A stretch of DNA of 64,000 bases from Desulfatibacillum sp. (lineage in GTDB: Bacteria > Desulfobacterota > Desulfobacteria > Desulfobacterales > SpSt-501), in contig DYEU01000018.1 in assembly GCA_020725555.1 (NCBI GenBank), positions 285,563-349,562 on the forward strand, in the 5' to 3' direction. Position numbers and translations under genes: made by a program. Shown here piece by piece: positions 27,829 to 36,502 of the stretch (position 1 is the stretch's first letter; the number at the start of each line of letters is the position of its first letter). The notes under the pieces were generated by a model. It saw only the letters and a program-made list of their open reading frames with translations. It was not told where the DNA came from and made no database searches.

Positions 27829-27901
27829 AACCGGGGGTGCCGGGCCCGAGGCCCGGCCCCCCCGGAGGCCCTCCCCGCGCGGCAGGCGCTGTCCCCCGGC
27901 T

Positions 27902-28429
27902 TCAGCGGTCGGGGCAGACGTCGTCGATCCAGAACTCCTGCCCGCCGACGCTGAACCCCTGGATCGGGCCCTGCAGGACCATCTCGCCGCGGATGCTGCT
28001 CACGTCCTGCACGGCCGTGACCTGGACCAGGACGCCGCCGACGGTTGTGTTGTGCAGGCCGAGGAAGTTGGCGACGTTGCGGAAGTCGTTGTTGATCTTG
28101 AGGTTCTCGTTTCCCCCGAAATCGGCGAATTTGAAGGAGAGCCGCTGCAGGGGGTAGTTCAACTGGAAGTTGAGGTTGGCGTTGTTCGTGCGCAGCTCAG
28201 GGGCCGTGCCGCCCGCCAGCTGCGAGCCGTCCACCCGGGCGTAGCCGTTGTTTGTCCAGGTGCCGTTCGACCACTGGAAGGGCTCGACCCGGACGGTCTT
28301 CCGGTCGGTCGTGAACACCGCGCCCACCGGGACCTGGGTGCCCGGGGCGAGATCGTTGAACTTGAGGCAGCAGCCGGTCAGCACGACCGCTGCGGCGACC
28401 GCCGCGATGCGTTGCAGGACGGGTGTCAT
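27902..28429 (-). CDS. Hypothetical lipoprotein
   Basis: A 175-residue protein with a lipoprotein signal: basic start, hydrophobic stretch and lipobox LTGC, giving the lipidated Cys near residue 20 followed directly by a second Cys. The mature part is rich in Asn, Gly and beta-strand-forming segments and ends WIDDVCPDR, so that one Cys could pair with the second N-terminal Cys. No known family was recognised. GAGGAGGT lies just upstream of the ATG; longer starts in the same frame lack this. Confidence 0.65.
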   Translation of the reverse strand: MTPVLQRIAAVAAAVVLTGCCLKFNDLAPGTQVPVGAVFTTDRKTVRVEPFQWSNGTWTNNGYARVDGSQLAGGTAPELRTNNANLNFQLNYPLQRLSFKFADFGGNENLKINNDFRNVANFLGLHNTTVGGVLVQVTAVQDVSSIRGEMVLQGPIQGFSVGGQEFWIDDVCPDR

Positions 28430-28577
28430 GGGGACCTCCTCGGGCTCGAGCCGGAGGGTCTCGGGAAGCCGCCGCATGAGACCCTCTGCAAAGGGATGGA
28501 GGCGGGGCGGGGGCGCCCCGCTGCGGCGCCTGCGCGGCAACGTAAGGCGGCCCGGCGCGATGCGCAAGACCGCCCGC

Positions 28578-29741
28578 TCAGCTCGCCTCGATCCCCGCCG
28601 CGCGGATGCCGCGCACGTAGTAGGCCGGGTCGTGGAGAAAGCTCAGGAAGATCACCAGGAAAGCGATGCAGCCCTCGACCATAAGCGGCTTGTTGGCATA
28701 GAGCAGATCGAGTTGCTGCCGGAGCCGGTCGCCGTCGGCCGGGGCGAAGTAGATCGTGAACAGGCCGTCCAGCATGCGCCTGCCGTCGGGCCGGGTGACG
28801 AGGTCGCTGCGGCCGCTGTGGCAGTATTCCATGGCGTCCAGGACGAGCGCGCGTTGCCGCCCCAGGTCCTTCAGGTGGTAGCCGAGCAGGTGCATGAGCG
28901 AGCGCTGGGCCTCACGCAGGCTGGCCTGGGCGAGGGCGTCGAAGAGCGCCCCCCGCCCCGCGCTCTCCGGGAGGGCCGGCGCCTGGCGGATCAGCGAGAG
29001 CAGGACCGCGTTCTTGAAGAGCTGGTGGAGGCGGCGGGCGCCGTTCATCACCGTCGCCGGCGCGTGCTCCGACCGCGGGCGGTAGCCGGGGTAGTGCGGG
29101 ACGAAGAGCAGCTCGAAGAGGTGCTGGAAGCAGTCGATGCCCGCAAGCGGGTCCTCGAGGTCGATGCGCATGTCGAGGGTGTTGTCCAGCCGGTCGGCGA
29201 GCTTCACCTCGACGAGATCGGGGCACCCGCCGGCGGCGTTCTCGAGCAGCCGGCCGATGTAGGCCGTGTAGGGCTCGCCGGCGATCCTCGTGAGCCCCTG
29301 CAGGCGTCTGACGAGCCCGGCCTCGTCCCCCGGCGGCAGCCGGTCGAGCATCTCGTAGAGCGTCTCCTCCAGCTCGCGCCATTCGCGGGGCTCGAAATCC
29401 ACGGGCTTCACGTCCTCCTGGATGTCGTGGAAGAGCACCGCGAGCAGGCTCTCGACGCGGGGGGTCTCCTGGGCCCGGGCCATCAGGGCGCAGGCCCGCA
29501 GGGGGTGCAGGACGGCCATCGGCCCCAGGCGCCGGCGCTTGTGGCTGTAAGCCCGGTAGAGGTAGCCCAGGGCCTCCATCAGCAGGGCCCGCCGGGCGCG
29601 GTCGCCCTCCTCGGCCGCATCGAGCCGCTTGCCCGCGAGAATGTAGGCGACCACGTTGGAGCGGTTGAGCGCAGCCGCGCTGAGGTTGTAGTGGAGCACC
29701 GCGGAAAGCTGGAAAAACTCGTTCAGGTCGAAGAGCGCCAT
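28578..29741 (-). CDS. HD-domain protein resembling the RelA/SpoT hydrolase fold
   Basis: A 387-residue protein. The metal-binding residues of an HD phosphohydrolase can be picked out: H79 in VLHPLRACALMA, H105-D106 in LFHDIQEDV and a later Asp in VKLADRLDNTLDMR. The ED after HD and the KLADRxxN motif are the pattern of RelA/SpoT-type hydrolase domains. No synthetase, TGS or ACT domain is present. The ATG with GAGGTG upstream was chosen; a GTG four codons earlier overlaps the upstream HDOD stop. A nucleotide phosphohydrolase role is inferred. Substrate unknown. Confidence 0.55.
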   Translation of the reverse strand: MALFDLNEFFQLSAVLHYNLSAAALNRSNVVAYILAGKRLDAAEEGDRARRALLMEALGYLYRAYSHKRRRLGPMAVLHPLRACALMARAQETPRVESLLAVLFHDIQEDVKPVDFEPREWRELEETLYEMLDRLPPGDEAGLVRRLQGLTRIAGEPYTAYIGRLLENAAGGCPDLVEVKLADRLDNTLDMRIDLEDPLAGIDCFQHLFELLFVPHYPGYRPRSEHAPATVMNGARRLHQLFKNAVLLSLIRQAPALPESAGRGALFDALAQASLREAQRSLMHLLGYHLKDLGRQRALVLDAMEYCHSGRSDLVTRPDGRRMLDGLFTIYFAPADGDRLRQQLDLLYANKPLMVEGCIAFLVIFLSFLHDPAYYVRGIRAAGIEAS

Positions 29742-29749
29742 GGGGCACC

Positions 29750-30592
29750 TCACGGCCGCGGGGGGTCCAGGCCGTCCAGGTCGCCTCCCACCGCCGCAGC
29801 GAGCGCGCGCAGCTCGGCGGACGCGAGCCCGAGGAATTCCCGCGCGCCCGGCTCGAAGGGGTCCTCCCCCGGGGCGATCCCGGGGCAGCCCGCGAGGCAG
29901 GCCACGCCGTGGCCGGCGTGCACCAGGAAGGCGAGCGCGCTTCGCTCCGAGCGCGAAGGCGCGTGGTGGTGCTGGATCGCCTTGACCAGGGATTCGGGAT
30001 AGCGCCAGAAGCGGCAGGCGAGCGCCATGACCTCGGCGTGGTCCAGGCCGAGCCGCTCGCGCTCGAAGGCCGGGGTCACGGCCCCGGCCGCGGCCGGCCC
30101 CGGGCCGGCCTCGCCGAGGAAGGGGTCGAGGATCACCTTGCCGGCATCGTGCAGCAGGGCGGCCACGAAGGCCTCCTCCTCGGCCCCCGGGAAGCGGGCG
30201 CGCGCCAGCCGCCGGGCGGCCAGGGCGCTGGCGAGCGCGTGGCGCCAGAGGTCGCGGGGGGCGATGCGGTAGCTTTCGAGCTCGCGCTCCATCCAGACCG
30301 AGGCCGCCGAGAGCGTGAGCAGGTCGGACAGGGTGCGGAAGCCGAGCAGGAGCGCGGCGTGGGTGACGGAGGCCACCTGGCCGCCGACCCCGAAATAGGC
30401 GGAATTGGCGAGGGCGAGCGTCTTGGCGACGAGCGCGGGGTCCTGTTCGATGACGCGGACGAGGTCCCGGCTCCCGGCGTCGGGGTCGGCGAGAAGTTCC
30501 CGCGCCTTGAGGATCGCCTGCGGCATGGGCGGGAGTCGGACGAGGCGGCGGAGGATTTCGCTTTTCAGGTTCCCCGGCCTGGGGTGTTCCAC
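29750..30592 (-). CDS. HDOD domain signalling protein
   Basis: A 280-residue HDOD-domain protein (LPPMPQAILKARELLADPDAGSRDLVRVIEQDPALVAKTL..., AYFGVGGQVASVTHAALLLGFRTLSDL, then FVAALLHDAGKVIL). HDOD proteins usually act as signalling scaffolds linked to motility, c-di-GMP or stress responses. It is divergent from the pepD-like gene and directly upstream of the HD protein gene, overlapping it or separated from it by nine bases depending on the start. Confidence 0.88.
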   Translation of the reverse strand: MEHPRPGNLKSEILRRLVRLPPMPQAILKARELLADPDAGSRDLVRVIEQDPALVAKTLALANSAYFGVGGQVASVTHAALLLGFRTLSDLLTLSAASVWMERELESYRIAPRDLWRHALASALAARRLARARFPGAEEEAFVAALLHDAGKVILDPFLGEAGPGPAAAGAVTPAFERERLGLDHAEVMALACRFWRYPESLVKAIQHHHAPSRSERSALAFLVHAGHGVACLAGCPGIAPGEDPFEPGAREFLGLASAELRALAAAVGGDLDGLDPPRP

Positions 30593-30705
30593 GCTGCCCC
30601 TCCCGCCCGGCCGCTCCCGCGGGGGAACCGGCGCCCGGGCCTTTCCCCGGGATCTCGATTAAGCCAGGGGAAGGCGGAAGTCAACGACGCCCACGGTGGC
30701 GTTTG

Positions 30706-30730
30706 GGCCCGGCCGCTTGACGGCCGGGCC
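30706..30730 (+). promoter_or_regulatory. Perfect palindrome enclosing a -35 element
   Basis: A ten-base inverted repeat (30706-30715 with 30721-30730) encloses a five-base loop containing TTGA, the core of the -35 at 30717-30722. In DNA it could be an operator; as RNA it would be a strong hairpin, but no T-tract follows. Confidence 0.4.
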
Positions 30731-30746
30731 GCAGGCGTCGCATAGT
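30717..30746 (+). promoter_or_regulatory. Putative promoter of the pepD-like gene
   Basis: TTGACG (30717-30722) and CATAGT (30741-30746) with an 18-base spacer, about 45 bases before the ATG at 30793. The -35 lies in the centre of a perfect inverted repeat. Confidence 0.5.
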
Positions 30747-30792
30747 GCGCCGGCGCGTCGTTCGGCCGAAGCCCGCAAGCAAGGAGACCCCC

Positions 30793-32241
30793 ATGACGGA
30801 CCCCGGCAACGTTCTCCGGATCTTCGAGGAAATCAGCCGCATCCCCCGCTGCTCGGGAAACGAGGAGCAGGCCGCGCGCTGGTTCGAGCGTCGGGCCGCC
30901 GCCCGCGGCTGGGCGAGCCGGCGGGACGCCGCCGGCAACCTCCTCATCCGCGTGCCCGCCTCGGCCGGCCGGGAGCGCGCGCCGGCGGTCGTGCTCCAGG
31001 CCCACCTGGACATGGTCTGCGAAAAGACGCCCGACTCGCCCCACGACTTCACCCGCGACCCGCTGCGGCTCGTGCGCGAGGGGGACTGGCTGCGGGCCGA
31101 AGGCACGACCCTCGGCGCGGACAACGGCGCCGGCCTCGCCCTCGCCGCCGCGCTTGCCGAGCGCGAGGCGCTCGACCACCCGCCGCTCGAGCTCCTCTTC
31201 ACGGTGGACGAGGAAACCGGCCTGAGCGGGGCCAAGCGCCTGGAGCCGGGCTTCCTCACGGGGCGGCTCCTCGTGAACCTGGACTCGGAAACCGAGGGTG
31301 TCTTCACCGTCGGCTGCGCGGGAGGGGTGGAGAGCCGGATCGGGCTTCCCCTGGAGCGGCAGGCGGAGCCCGCGGGCGGGGTGTGCCGCGCCCTCGTCGT
31401 CGGCGGGCTGCGCGGCGGCCATTCGGGCATCGACATCCACCGCCCGCGGGCCAACGCGATCCGCATCCTCGCCCGGCTGCTCGACGAGGTCGCCGACCTG
31501 CCGGGGGCGGCCGTGTTCGCGCTCGCGGGCGGAAGCCGCCGCAACGCCATCGCGCGGGACGCCCGGGCCGAGATCGCCTGCCGCCCCGAGGACGAGGGGC
31601 CCCTCGCGCAGCGGCTGGCCGAGGCGGAAAAGCGCCTGCGCGGCCTCTACGCCGAGGAGAGCGGGATCTTCTGCAGGCTGGGTCCCCCGGCGGCTCCGCC
31701 GCCGGGGGAGCGGCCGCTCGCCCGGCCCTTTCTGCGCCGGGCGCTCGACCTGCTCCTCGCCCTGCCGCACGGGGCGCTCCTGCCGGAGGCCGGCTTCGAG
31801 GGCCTCGTGCACAGCTCCGCCAACCTCGCCGTGGTCGAAACCGCCGCCGCGGGCCTCACCGTGGTCACCAGCCAGCGCAGCCTCTCCCGCGAAGGGCTCG
31901 CGGAGGCCTCGAGCCGCGTGCGGGCGGCCGCCGCGCTCGCCGGGGCCCGGGTCTCCTTCGAAGCCGAATACCCGCCGTGGACGCCCGACCCCGACTCCGC
32001 GCTGCTCGCCCGCTGCCGCCGGGTCTATTCCCGCTGCTTCGGCTCCGAGGCGCGCGTGCGCGCGATCCATGCCGGCCTCGAATGCGCCTGGATCGGCGCG
32101 ATCTACCCCGGCATGGACATGGTCTCCGTCGGGCCGACGACCGAGAACGCCCATTCGCCGAGCGAGCGGCTTCACCTGCCCTCGCTCACCCGGCTCGAGG
32201 CGTTCCTCGCGGCGCTGCTTGCCGATCTCGCCTCCGCCTAG
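30793..32241 (+). CDS. pepD: Aminoacyl-histidine dipeptidase (M20 family)
   Basis: A 482-residue cytosolic M20 metallopeptidase of the PepD/Xaa-His dipeptidase type. The N-terminal motif NVLRIFEEISRIPRCSGNEE is diagnostic. Zinc ligands occur in VVLQAHLDMVC (His, Asp), GTTLGADNGAG (Asp), FTVDEETGLSGA (Glu-Glu) and near the C-terminus in TTENAHSPSERLHL (His). A dimerisation domain lies in the middle. An AAGGAG ribosome binding site precedes the ATG. It is convergent with the Lon-like gene; the two overlap by four bases. Confidence 0.92.
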   Translation: MTDPGNVLRIFEEISRIPRCSGNEEQAARWFERRAAARGWASRRDAAGNLLIRVPASAGRERAPAVVLQAHLDMVCEKTPDSPHDFTRDPLRLVREGDWLRAEGTTLGADNGAGLALAAALAEREALDHPPLELLFTVDEETGLSGAKRLEPGFLTGRLLVNLDSETEGVFTVGCAGGVESRIGLPLERQAEPAGGVCRALVVGGLRGGHSGIDIHRPRANAIRILARLLDEVADLPGAAVFALAGGSRRNAIARDARAEIACRPEDEGPLAQRLAEAEKRLRGLYAEESGIFCRLGPPAAPPPGERPLARPFLRRALDLLLALPHGALLPEAGFEGLVHSSANLAVVETAAAGLTVVTSQRSLSREGLAEASSRVRAAAALAGARVSFEAEYPPWTPDPDSALLARCRRVYSRCFGSEARVRAIHAGLECAWIGAIYPGMDMVSVGPTTENAHSPSERLHLPSLTRLEAFLAALLADLASA

Positions 32242-34499
32242 CCCGCCGCCGCGCCCCGCCGCGCCAGGGTCTCCAGGTCCCGGCGGATCCGCTCGGCCAT
32301 GCGCGCCTCGAGCGCCTCGCGGTCGATGCCCATGAGGATGTGGTAGGCGTTGTATTTCGTCTTGCAGAAGAAGACGTCGAAGGGCAGGCTTCTCCCCGCG
32401 CCGCGGTAGATGCGGATCCCCGGCACGTCCCCGCGGCGGATGAACTCGGCCTCGGCGTTCACCAGAAGCGGCTCCACGTCGTGCTTGTTCAGCCAGGGCA
32501 CGCAGGCCCCCTCCATGCCGAGATCGGGGTCGAGGATGGAGCGGATCTTCTCGGCCACCCCGCCCACGGCGAGGATGATCTCCCCGGTCAGCGAACCCGT
32601 GACCCCGTAGCGGGGGTTCACCGGCTGGCGGATGAAATCCGACACGAGCGCGATGTCCATCGCCACCGAGGCGGAATCCCCCTCCACGCCGTCGTGGGCC
32701 TGGATGTATTCGACGTGCATCTCGTAGCCCACGCCGGCCGCGCCGAGGGCGTCGAGCACGCGCTTGATCGAGGCGCGCACGTTCTGCGCCGCCGCCTTGG
32801 CGATCTCCCCCATCCTGCCCGGGGCGGTCACGCGGTCGGCGCCGCCCGCGGTCACCTGGCCGTGGATGGGCAGCGGCTGGCCGAACATCTGCCCGCTCGC
32901 CGTGCTGTGGATGACGGCCAGCCCCACGACGTAGCCGATCGAATCGCTCAGGGCGGCGATGTATTTCTTGAGGTACTTGCGATGCTCGATCAGCTCGCGC
33001 GCCAGCCCGCCCTCCAGGCTGAGGTGCTCGCCGAGGGCGCGCCGGATGTGGGCGGGCTCGACGCGCGGGGCGTTTTCGAAAATGGCGGCGAACTCGGCGG
33101 CGAGGAGGACGCCGTTGATCGGCCGCAGGATCGCGCTCAGCTTGCCGTCCGAGGCGCGGCAGCGCAGCTCGCGGACGATCTCCATGACCGCGGCGCGCGA
33201 GAGCGGGCGGGCCTCCATGCGGAACTCCCCCGGCAGCGGCCGGCCGAAGATGTGCTCGCAGCGGCGGCGCACGCCCTCGTGCCCCTCGGCGGCGAGCACC
33301 TCCCCCCAGCAGCGCCGGAACTCCCCCTCCAGGCGGCGGACCTCCTGGGCGGCGTACTGCGCCACGGCGCGCACCGCCTGCGGGGTCTCGGGGACCGCGC
33401 TCTCCATGTGCACGATCTCCCCCTTGTCCTCGATGCGCGAGAGAAACGCCCCGTCCCCCTCCTGCTGCAGGGCGGCCAGGGTGTCGTGGTTGCAGCAGGC
33501 GATGAGGATGTTCTCGGCCCGCAGGGGGTTCTCCGAGCGGTCGGCCGCGCCGCTGCCGGAGTTTCGCCCGCCCTCGAGGTAGTACTTGCGGTTCTGCATC
33601 ACCTCGAGCAGCTCGGCCAGGTACCCCACGCGCACGAGGGTCTTCAGCTCGTCGATGTAGAGGATGGGGGCGGTCGCGTGGGCGCCGAGAAAGGCCCGCT
33701 TGTGGCAGGGGGTGTGGAGGTTGCCGGACTGGTAGGGGTCGTGGCGGAAGCCGCCCTTCATGTTGCGCGCGCTCGGCTCCGCGATCCGCGCCATGAGGCG
33801 CTGTTCCTTGCGCGGGTCGTGGAGCACCTCGGGGATCTGGTCCAGCAGGGGCTTGAGGTCGTGGCGGCCGCCCCCGGCGTTGTCCTGCTGGATCTTCTCC
33901 TGGACCCGGATCTGGGTTTCCTGGAGGTAGAGAAAGACGGCCCCCATGCCCGCCAGCCCGGCCGCGATCCAGGCCGCGGGGTGGACGAAGCCCCCGGCCG
34001 CGGCCGCCAGCCCGGCGGCGAGCAGGCCCCGGCGCACGCGCCGCACCGCCCGGCGCGTCTCCTCGAGGCTGAATTCCTCGACGCTTCCCTGCGCGGTCTC
34101 CACCGCGCGGCGGATCTCGGCCAGCGCGCGGTCGAGCGCCTCCGGCGCTTCGTAGGCGACGCGGATGTGGTTGCGGTCCTTGCCGGGAAAGGCGGCGATC
34201 GCCTCGCGCGGCCGCAGGATGTCGCCGAGCGAGCGGTCGAGCACCTCCTCGAACATCTCCGCCAGCAGCGACTTCCCCGTGCCGGGGCGGCCGACGAGGA
34301 GAAGGTGCCCGCGGTTCTGCGCGACCTTGCGGATGGCCGACTTCGCCCGCTCCTGGAAGATCACGCGCTCGATGGGGTCCGCGGGGAGGGTCACCTCGGA
34401 GGTGTCCTCGAAGAAGGCGAGGCGCTCCTCGAGGCTCCGGGGGTAATCGAGCAGCTCGCGGATCCACTCGTAGTCGCTCGGGCGGTAGTCACTCGACAT
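32238..34499 (-). CDS. LonB-like membrane-anchored AAA+ protease
   Basis: A 753-residue ATP-dependent protease that looks like the archaeal/Bacillus LonB type rather than E. coli LonA. Walker A GRPGTGKS is at residues 70-77, with ILYIDELKTL as the Walker B region. Between them two hydrophobic segments (about residues 158-196) would anchor it in the inner membrane. The C-terminal protease domain has catalytic Ser in EGDSASV and Lys in GGVAEKI. There is no LonA substrate-binding N-domain. It is the last gene of a tightly packed minus-strand set with an unknown protein, an HDOD protein and a PilB-like ATPase. Confidence 0.88.
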   Translation of the reverse strand: MSSDYRPSDYEWIRELLDYPRSLEERLAFFEDTSEVTLPADPIERVIFQERAKSAIRKVAQNRGHLLLVGRPGTGKSLLAEMFEEVLDRSLGDILRPREAIAAFPGKDRNHIRVAYEAPEALDRALAEIRRAVETAQGSVEEFSLEETRRAVRRVRRGLLAAGLAAAAGGFVHPAAWIAAGLAGMGAVFLYLQETQIRVQEKIQQDNAGGGRHDLKPLLDQIPEVLHDPRKEQRLMARIAEPSARNMKGGFRHDPYQSGNLHTPCHKRAFLGAHATAPILYIDELKTLVRVGYLAELLEVMQNRKYYLEGGRNSGSGAADRSENPLRAENILIACCNHDTLAALQQEGDGAFLSRIEDKGEIVHMESAVPETPQAVRAVAQYAAQEVRRLEGEFRRCWGEVLAAEGHEGVRRRCEHIFGRPLPGEFRMEARPLSRAAVMEIVRELRCRASDGKLSAILRPINGVLLAAEFAAIFENAPRVEPAHIRRALGEHLSLEGGLARELIEHRKYLKKYIAALSDSIGYVVGLAVIHSTASGQMFGQPLPIHGQVTAGGADRVTAPGRMGEIAKAAAQNVRASIKRVLDALGAAGVGYEMHVEYIQAHDGVEGDSASVAMDIALVSDFIRQPVNPRYGVTGSLTGEIILAVGGVAEKIRSILDPDLGMEGACVPWLNKHDVEPLLVNAEAEFIRRGDVPGIRIYRGAGRSLPFDVFFCKTKYNAYHILMGIDREALEARMAERIRRDLETLARRGAAAG

Positions 34500-35643
34500 G
34501 GCCGACCCCCGTGCTCTCTTCCAGCACGTACAGGCGACCCGCCTCGGTCGGGACGGCCCGCCGGCTGATCTCCGCGTAGACCGACGGCAGCGTGCGGCGC
34601 AGCGGCTCGAGCGCCCGCAGGTCGTGGAGCACGCAGCGGATGAAGACCAGCTCCTCGCCGCCGTCGGCCGCGGGCCGGAGCCCGCTCAGGGTGACCGCCG
34701 TGCGCATCGTCTGGAGGGCCGGGCGGATCAGGCTCCCGAAGCGGGCGGGCCCCGCCTCCCCGGGCAGGAGCTCCCGGAAGATCGGCGGCAGCGCGGTTTC
34801 GGCCTCGGCGGCCACCGCGGCGGCCGGCTCGAAGGCGAGCCGCAGCGGCCGGAGCGCGCCCTCCCGGAGGGACGCCAACGCCCGGCACATCTCCCGGCAC
34901 TGCCGCAGGCTCGCTTCCAGGAGCATCAGGTAGCGCACCTCCTCGGCCGCGGCGAGCCGGAAATCGAGCCTCCCCGAGGGCGTCAGGACGCAGGCCGCGG
35001 CCTGCCCCGCCCGGCCGTAGGCCACGAGCGGCACCCATCCCCCGTCCCCGAAGGCGCCCGGCGGGCAGGCGCGCAGCTCGAAGACCCCCTCGGCGCTGTG
35101 GGCGCGGTGCACCACGATGCGCACCTCACGGCCGACGTTCGCGGCGAGGTAGTGCAGCCGCTCCTCGGTCGTCCCCAGGAGCTTGAGGTAGGTGTAGCCG
35201 TTTCCCGGGTCCTCGCAGACCCCGACGACGTGGGCGAGCCGCCGCGGGTCGAGGCGGGCGAGCCGCCGCTGGAAGGGGTCGTAGGGGCGGAGCGCATCGG
35301 CCAGCTGCTCGAGGTGCGCCCGGAGGTCGGGGTCGCGAAGCGTCGGGAGCCTGAGGCGCAGCCCGGAAAGGAGGAGCTCCCCCGAGGGCGGCCTTCCCTG
35401 GAGCCGGCGCGTGAGCCGCGGGAAGCGCAGGCCGCGCCGCGCCGCGTGGATTTCGGCGCCGATCAGCCGCTTGCGGATCTCGATCGGCCCGGGGTGAAGC
35501 AGGTAGCGCGCCAAGGGGGAGATGCGGTAGGCCTTGGCCGGCCCCGGGTCGGCTTCGGGGTCGATCGCCCGGAGGTCGGCATCGAACCGGCGCGGCTCGC
35601 TGATCACCCACGGCCCGCCGGACGTAGCGGCGCTCTCCCGCAT
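34489..35643 (-). CDS. Uncharacterised protein
   Basis: A 384-residue soluble protein of no recognised family. It is rich in Arg and Leu, with no signal peptide or membrane segment. A moderately conserved-looking middle region contains VVGVCEDPGNGYTYLKLLGTTEERLHYL. The ATG at 35643 with GGAAGG upstream was preferred; GTG at 35655 overlapping the HDOD stop is possible. The 3' end overlaps the Lon-like gene by 11 bases, so it is co-translated and probably functionally tied to the HDOD and protease genes. A regulator or adaptor role is only a guess. Confidence 0.6.
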   Translation of the reverse strand: MRESAATSGGPWVISEPRRFDADLRAIDPEADPGPAKAYRISPLARYLLHPGPIEIRKRLIGAEIHAARRGLRFPRLTRRLQGRPPSGELLLSGLRLRLPTLRDPDLRAHLEQLADALRPYDPFQRRLARLDPRRLAHVVGVCEDPGNGYTYLKLLGTTEERLHYLAANVGREVRIVVHRAHSAEGVFELRACPPGAFGDGGWVPLVAYGRAGQAAACVLTPSGRLDFRLAAAEEVRYLMLLEASLRQCREMCRALASLREGALRPLRLAFEPAAAVAAEAETALPPIFRELLPGEAGPARFGSLIRPALQTMRTAVTLSGLRPAADGGEELVFIRCVLHDLRALEPLRRTLPSVYAEISRRAVPTEAGRLYVLEESTGVGHVE

Positions 35644-35651
35644 GCCTTCCC

Positions 35652-36500
35652 TCACGACCGGGATCCCAAAAGAGGCGAATCCTCGAGCTCGATTTCGAGC
35701 CGGGCGAGATCGATCTCCGAGACCCTGAGGGCCCTCGCCTCCGGCGTCGCCGCCGGCGCCTCGGTCGGGGGCGGCGCAAGGCCTAAGCCCGCCTTGTTGC
35801 AGACGCGGTCGGCCAACCGCACCAGCTGGAGCAGCGCCGGGTCGCCCTCGCCGGCGGGCCGGTGATGATCGCGCACGACACCCGCGTAGACCTCGGGGAG
35901 GTCCCAATGCTGCATCAGGCGGTAGCCTTCCGCGGCGTGCAGCCGGTCCATGGCCTCCTCGAGGAGGGCCGCGGAGAGGGGGGCCGCCTGCGGTGCGGGG
36001 CGGGGCAGTTCCTCGATCACGGTGAGCACGAAGAGCTTGCCGACGTCGTGCAGCAGGCCGGCGAAAAACGCCTCGTGCACCAGGGCATGCAGCCCGCAGG
36101 TGCGCGCCAGCCAGTGGGCGGCGATCGCCGCGCCGAGGGCATGCCGCCAGAGCTTGCGCATCAGGCCGTGAACGAGGGGGTTCGCCGAGCGGAACTGGTT
36201 CTCGTGGGTCACGGTCATGACGATGTTCGCCACCTCGTTCACCCCGAGCCGCACGATCGCGTTGCGCACCGTGGTGACCTGGTTCAACCCCTTGTAGAAG
36301 GCGGAGTTCGAAAACCGCAGCACCTCGGCCGTGAGGGCCTGGTCGCTGCCCACCAGCTGCTCGATGCGCCGCGGGTCGGGGTCCTCCTTGGAGATCTCCT
36401 GCTGGATGCGGGCCGCGGTGGCGTGAAAGACCGGAAGCCGCGCCTGGCCCGAGACGATGCGTTGTGCCACGAGGTCCACCAGGGAGGGTCCCGTTCGCAT
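35652..36500 (-). CDS. HDOD domain signalling protein
   Basis: A 282-residue HDOD protein (LPVFHATAARIQQEISKEDPDPRRIEQLVGSDQALTAEVLRFSNSAFYKGLNQVTTVRNAIVRLGVNEVANIV..., GLLHDVGKLFVL). It ends in an acidic tail. Its start is two bases from the stop of the PilB-like gene, so they are co-transcribed. Together with the HDOD at 29750 this window has two such proteins, hinting at elaborate signalling to motility or secretion. Enzymatic activity is not expected. Confidence 0.88.
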   Translation of the reverse strand: MRTGPSLVDLVAQRIVSGQARLPVFHATAARIQQEISKEDPDPRRIEQLVGSDQALTAEVLRFSNSAFYKGLNQVTTVRNAIVRLGVNEVANIVMTVTHENQFRSANPLVHGLMRKLWRHALGAAIAAHWLARTCGLHALVHEAFFAGLLHDVGKLFVLTVIEELPRPAPQAAPLSAALLEEAMDRLHAAEGYRLMQHWDLPEVYAGVVRDHHRPAGEGDPALLQLVRLADRVCNKAGLGLAPPPTEAPAATPEARALRVSEIDLARLEIELEDSPLLGSRS

Positions 36501-36502
36501 GG

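Noticed and set aside
27839..27857. Perfect hairpin between convergent genes as a terminator
   Set aside because: No run of T on either side; such GC palindromes are common in this genome.
30565..34467. A 1300-codon open frame on the minus strand
   Set aside because: It covers pepD on the opposite strand and lon in another frame, is Arg/Pro/Ala-rich and matches no family; a GC-driven shadow.
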